Below are positions 63,324 through 64,000 of a DNA stretch of 64,000 bases, piece after piece. Within the stretch, counting starts at the first letter, position 1; the number at the start of each line of letters is the position of its first letter. Both the position numbers and the translations under genes were made by a program. A model generated the notes under the pieces. It did not search any database. It was not told the origin of the DNA and saw only the letters and a program-made list of their open reading frames with translations. Location of the stretch: NCBI GenBank assembly GCA_963792885.1, contig CAWBXX010000002.1, positions 186,001 through 250,000 of the forward strand, written 5' to 3'. The DNA is from DASWJZ01 sp963792885 (GTDB lineage Bacteria; Pseudomonadota; Alphaproteobacteria; Rhizobiales; Afifellaceae).

Positions 63324-64000
63324 TTACCGCCCTGCCTCAAGCCGCGCCAGCGCGTCGGCTCTGAGCTTCGCGACCAGCGCATTGGCGTCGCGCAGTGCCG
63401 CTGCGTCGCGCTGAAAATCCGCGGTCGCAGTCTTCGCGTTCTCCGGAAGCGCATCCCATTCCGACAGCGCCGTCGCAAGGTCGCCGGCGTCGAGCGCGGC
63501 GCGAATGCGTGTGACGATCGCAGACGGATCGGCGCCTTCGATCGGATGCGCCGGACGGACTTGGACGAGCCCCTCCGCGCTTTTCATCAGGCGATCCATC
63601 ACGGAAGTCCCCTCGGGGATCGGGGTGGTAAGGTCGACCGCCGCGATCTCGCTCTCGAATCTGGCGCGGAGGCTCGCAAGCGTCGGCAGCCCGGTTGCAG
63701 CATCCGGCGCGAGCGCGTCGAGGGTGGCGGTTTCGACGCCGAGCGTGCGCAGCGCAGCAAGCTCGGCGGTGAACGGACGCGCCGACTGGAGCGCCGCCGA
63801 CAGCGCATCGGCGGCAACCGCCGGGCCAAGCGAGGCAGCGGCGTCGATCTTCTCGCTCGCCGCGTCGACTTTTGCACTTGTGGCGTCGGTTTTTGCGCTT
63901 TCAGCGTCGACCTTCGCCTCGATCGCAGCAACGCGCTCCTCGCTCGGCGCTTTGTCGAGCCGCGAAGAAAGCGATTCGACCTCGCCGCGAAGCGTCGCGA
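63324..64000 (-). CDS. Mitofilin-like membrane protein, C-terminal part
   Basis: An open frame running from the window edge to a stop at 63324, so the 5' end is missing. At least 225 residues are seen: a helical, coiled-coil-like region (repeated KVDAESAKTDATSAKV pattern) followed by a conserved C-terminal domain (MDRLMKSAEGLVQVRP, ALDAGDLATALSEWDALP). This domain, directly upstream of hemY, is the alphaproteobacterial mitofilin/IMMP-like protein that shapes the inner membrane. Identification rests on context and the C-terminal pattern. Confidence 0.72.
   Translation of the reverse strand, partial: ATLRGEVESLSSRLDKAPSEERVAAIEAKVDAESAKTDATSAKVDAASEKIDAAASLGPAVAADALSAALQSARPFTAELAALRTLGVETATLDALAPDAATGLPTLASLRARFESEIAAVDLTTPIPEGTSVMDRLMKSAEGLVQVRPAHPIEGADPSAIVTRIRAALDAGDLATALSEWDALPENAKTATADFQRDAAALRDANALVAKLRADALARLEAGR

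Noticed and set aside
1..64000. CRISPR arrays, defence systems or prophage
   Set aside because: No regular repeat-spacer structure, cas genes, phage structural genes or transposases were seen.

Overview
The window is a high-GC bacterial chromosome segment. Gene content points to an alphaproteobacterium, most likely of the Hyphomicrobiales (Rhizobiales): a HemY/mitofilin-like pair, a GlxBCD-GlnT set, a complete N-methylglutamate (NMG) pathway and GC-rich palindromic repeats of the kind common in that order. Taxonomy is inferred from content only. No prophage, transposase, integrase or CRISPR array was seen.

Layout. 1-3.2 kb: sulfur-transfer cluster (DsrE2, TusA, DsrE-like, TusA, sulfide:quinone-reductase-like flavoprotein, DUF1641). 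3.2-5.6 kb: DMSO-reductase-anchor fragment, M24 peptidase, class I glutamine amidotransferase. 5.6-10.7 kb: glnT-glxD-glxC-glxB on the minus strand, divergent from an XRE-cupin regulator. 10.8-21.9 kb: trimethylamine (TMA) block with trimethylamine monooxygenase (tmm), TMAO demethylase (tdm), a branched-chain-amino-acid-type ABC transporter split over two convergent arms, a nitrilase-family amidase and a GntR regulator. 22.0-36.3 kb: a DAO-family flavoprotein, gmaS, mgsABC, two conserved unknowns, an Amt-type transporter with a 70-residue membrane partner, and mgdABCD. 36.5-50.2 kb: a 13-gene minus-strand operon (dipeptide-type ABC importer plus hydrolase, creatininase-family amidohydrolase, flavoprotein, acyl-CoA ligase, VOC protein, reductase, thioesterase, PLP lyase), divergent from an Lrp/AsnC regulator. 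51.4-60.9 kb: polyamine or guanidino-compound block (nitrilase, PotABC-type importer, ureohydrolase, two aminotransferases, MBL hydrolase). 61-64 kb: VOC pseudogene, tRNA-Thr, hemY, and a mitofilin-like gene cut by the window edge.

How it fits together. Tmm oxidises TMA to TMAO and Tdm splits TMAO to dimethylamine (DMA) plus formaldehyde. Monomethylamine is then captured on glutamate by GmaS, converted to N-methylglutamate by MgsABC and oxidised by MgdABCD, releasing formaldehyde equivalents and regenerating glutamate. The usual DMA monooxygenase (dmmDABC) is not in the window, so the DMA step is either elsewhere or done by something unrecognised here.

Caution on sequence quality. Fourteen genes carry one or more single-base frame breaks. 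Nearly all look like a duplicated base, and in each case the total length becomes a multiple of three once the breaks are corrected. Reading continues conserved beyond each break, so sequencing or assembly error is more likely than decay. These genes are annotated as single full-length features with the break positions stated.
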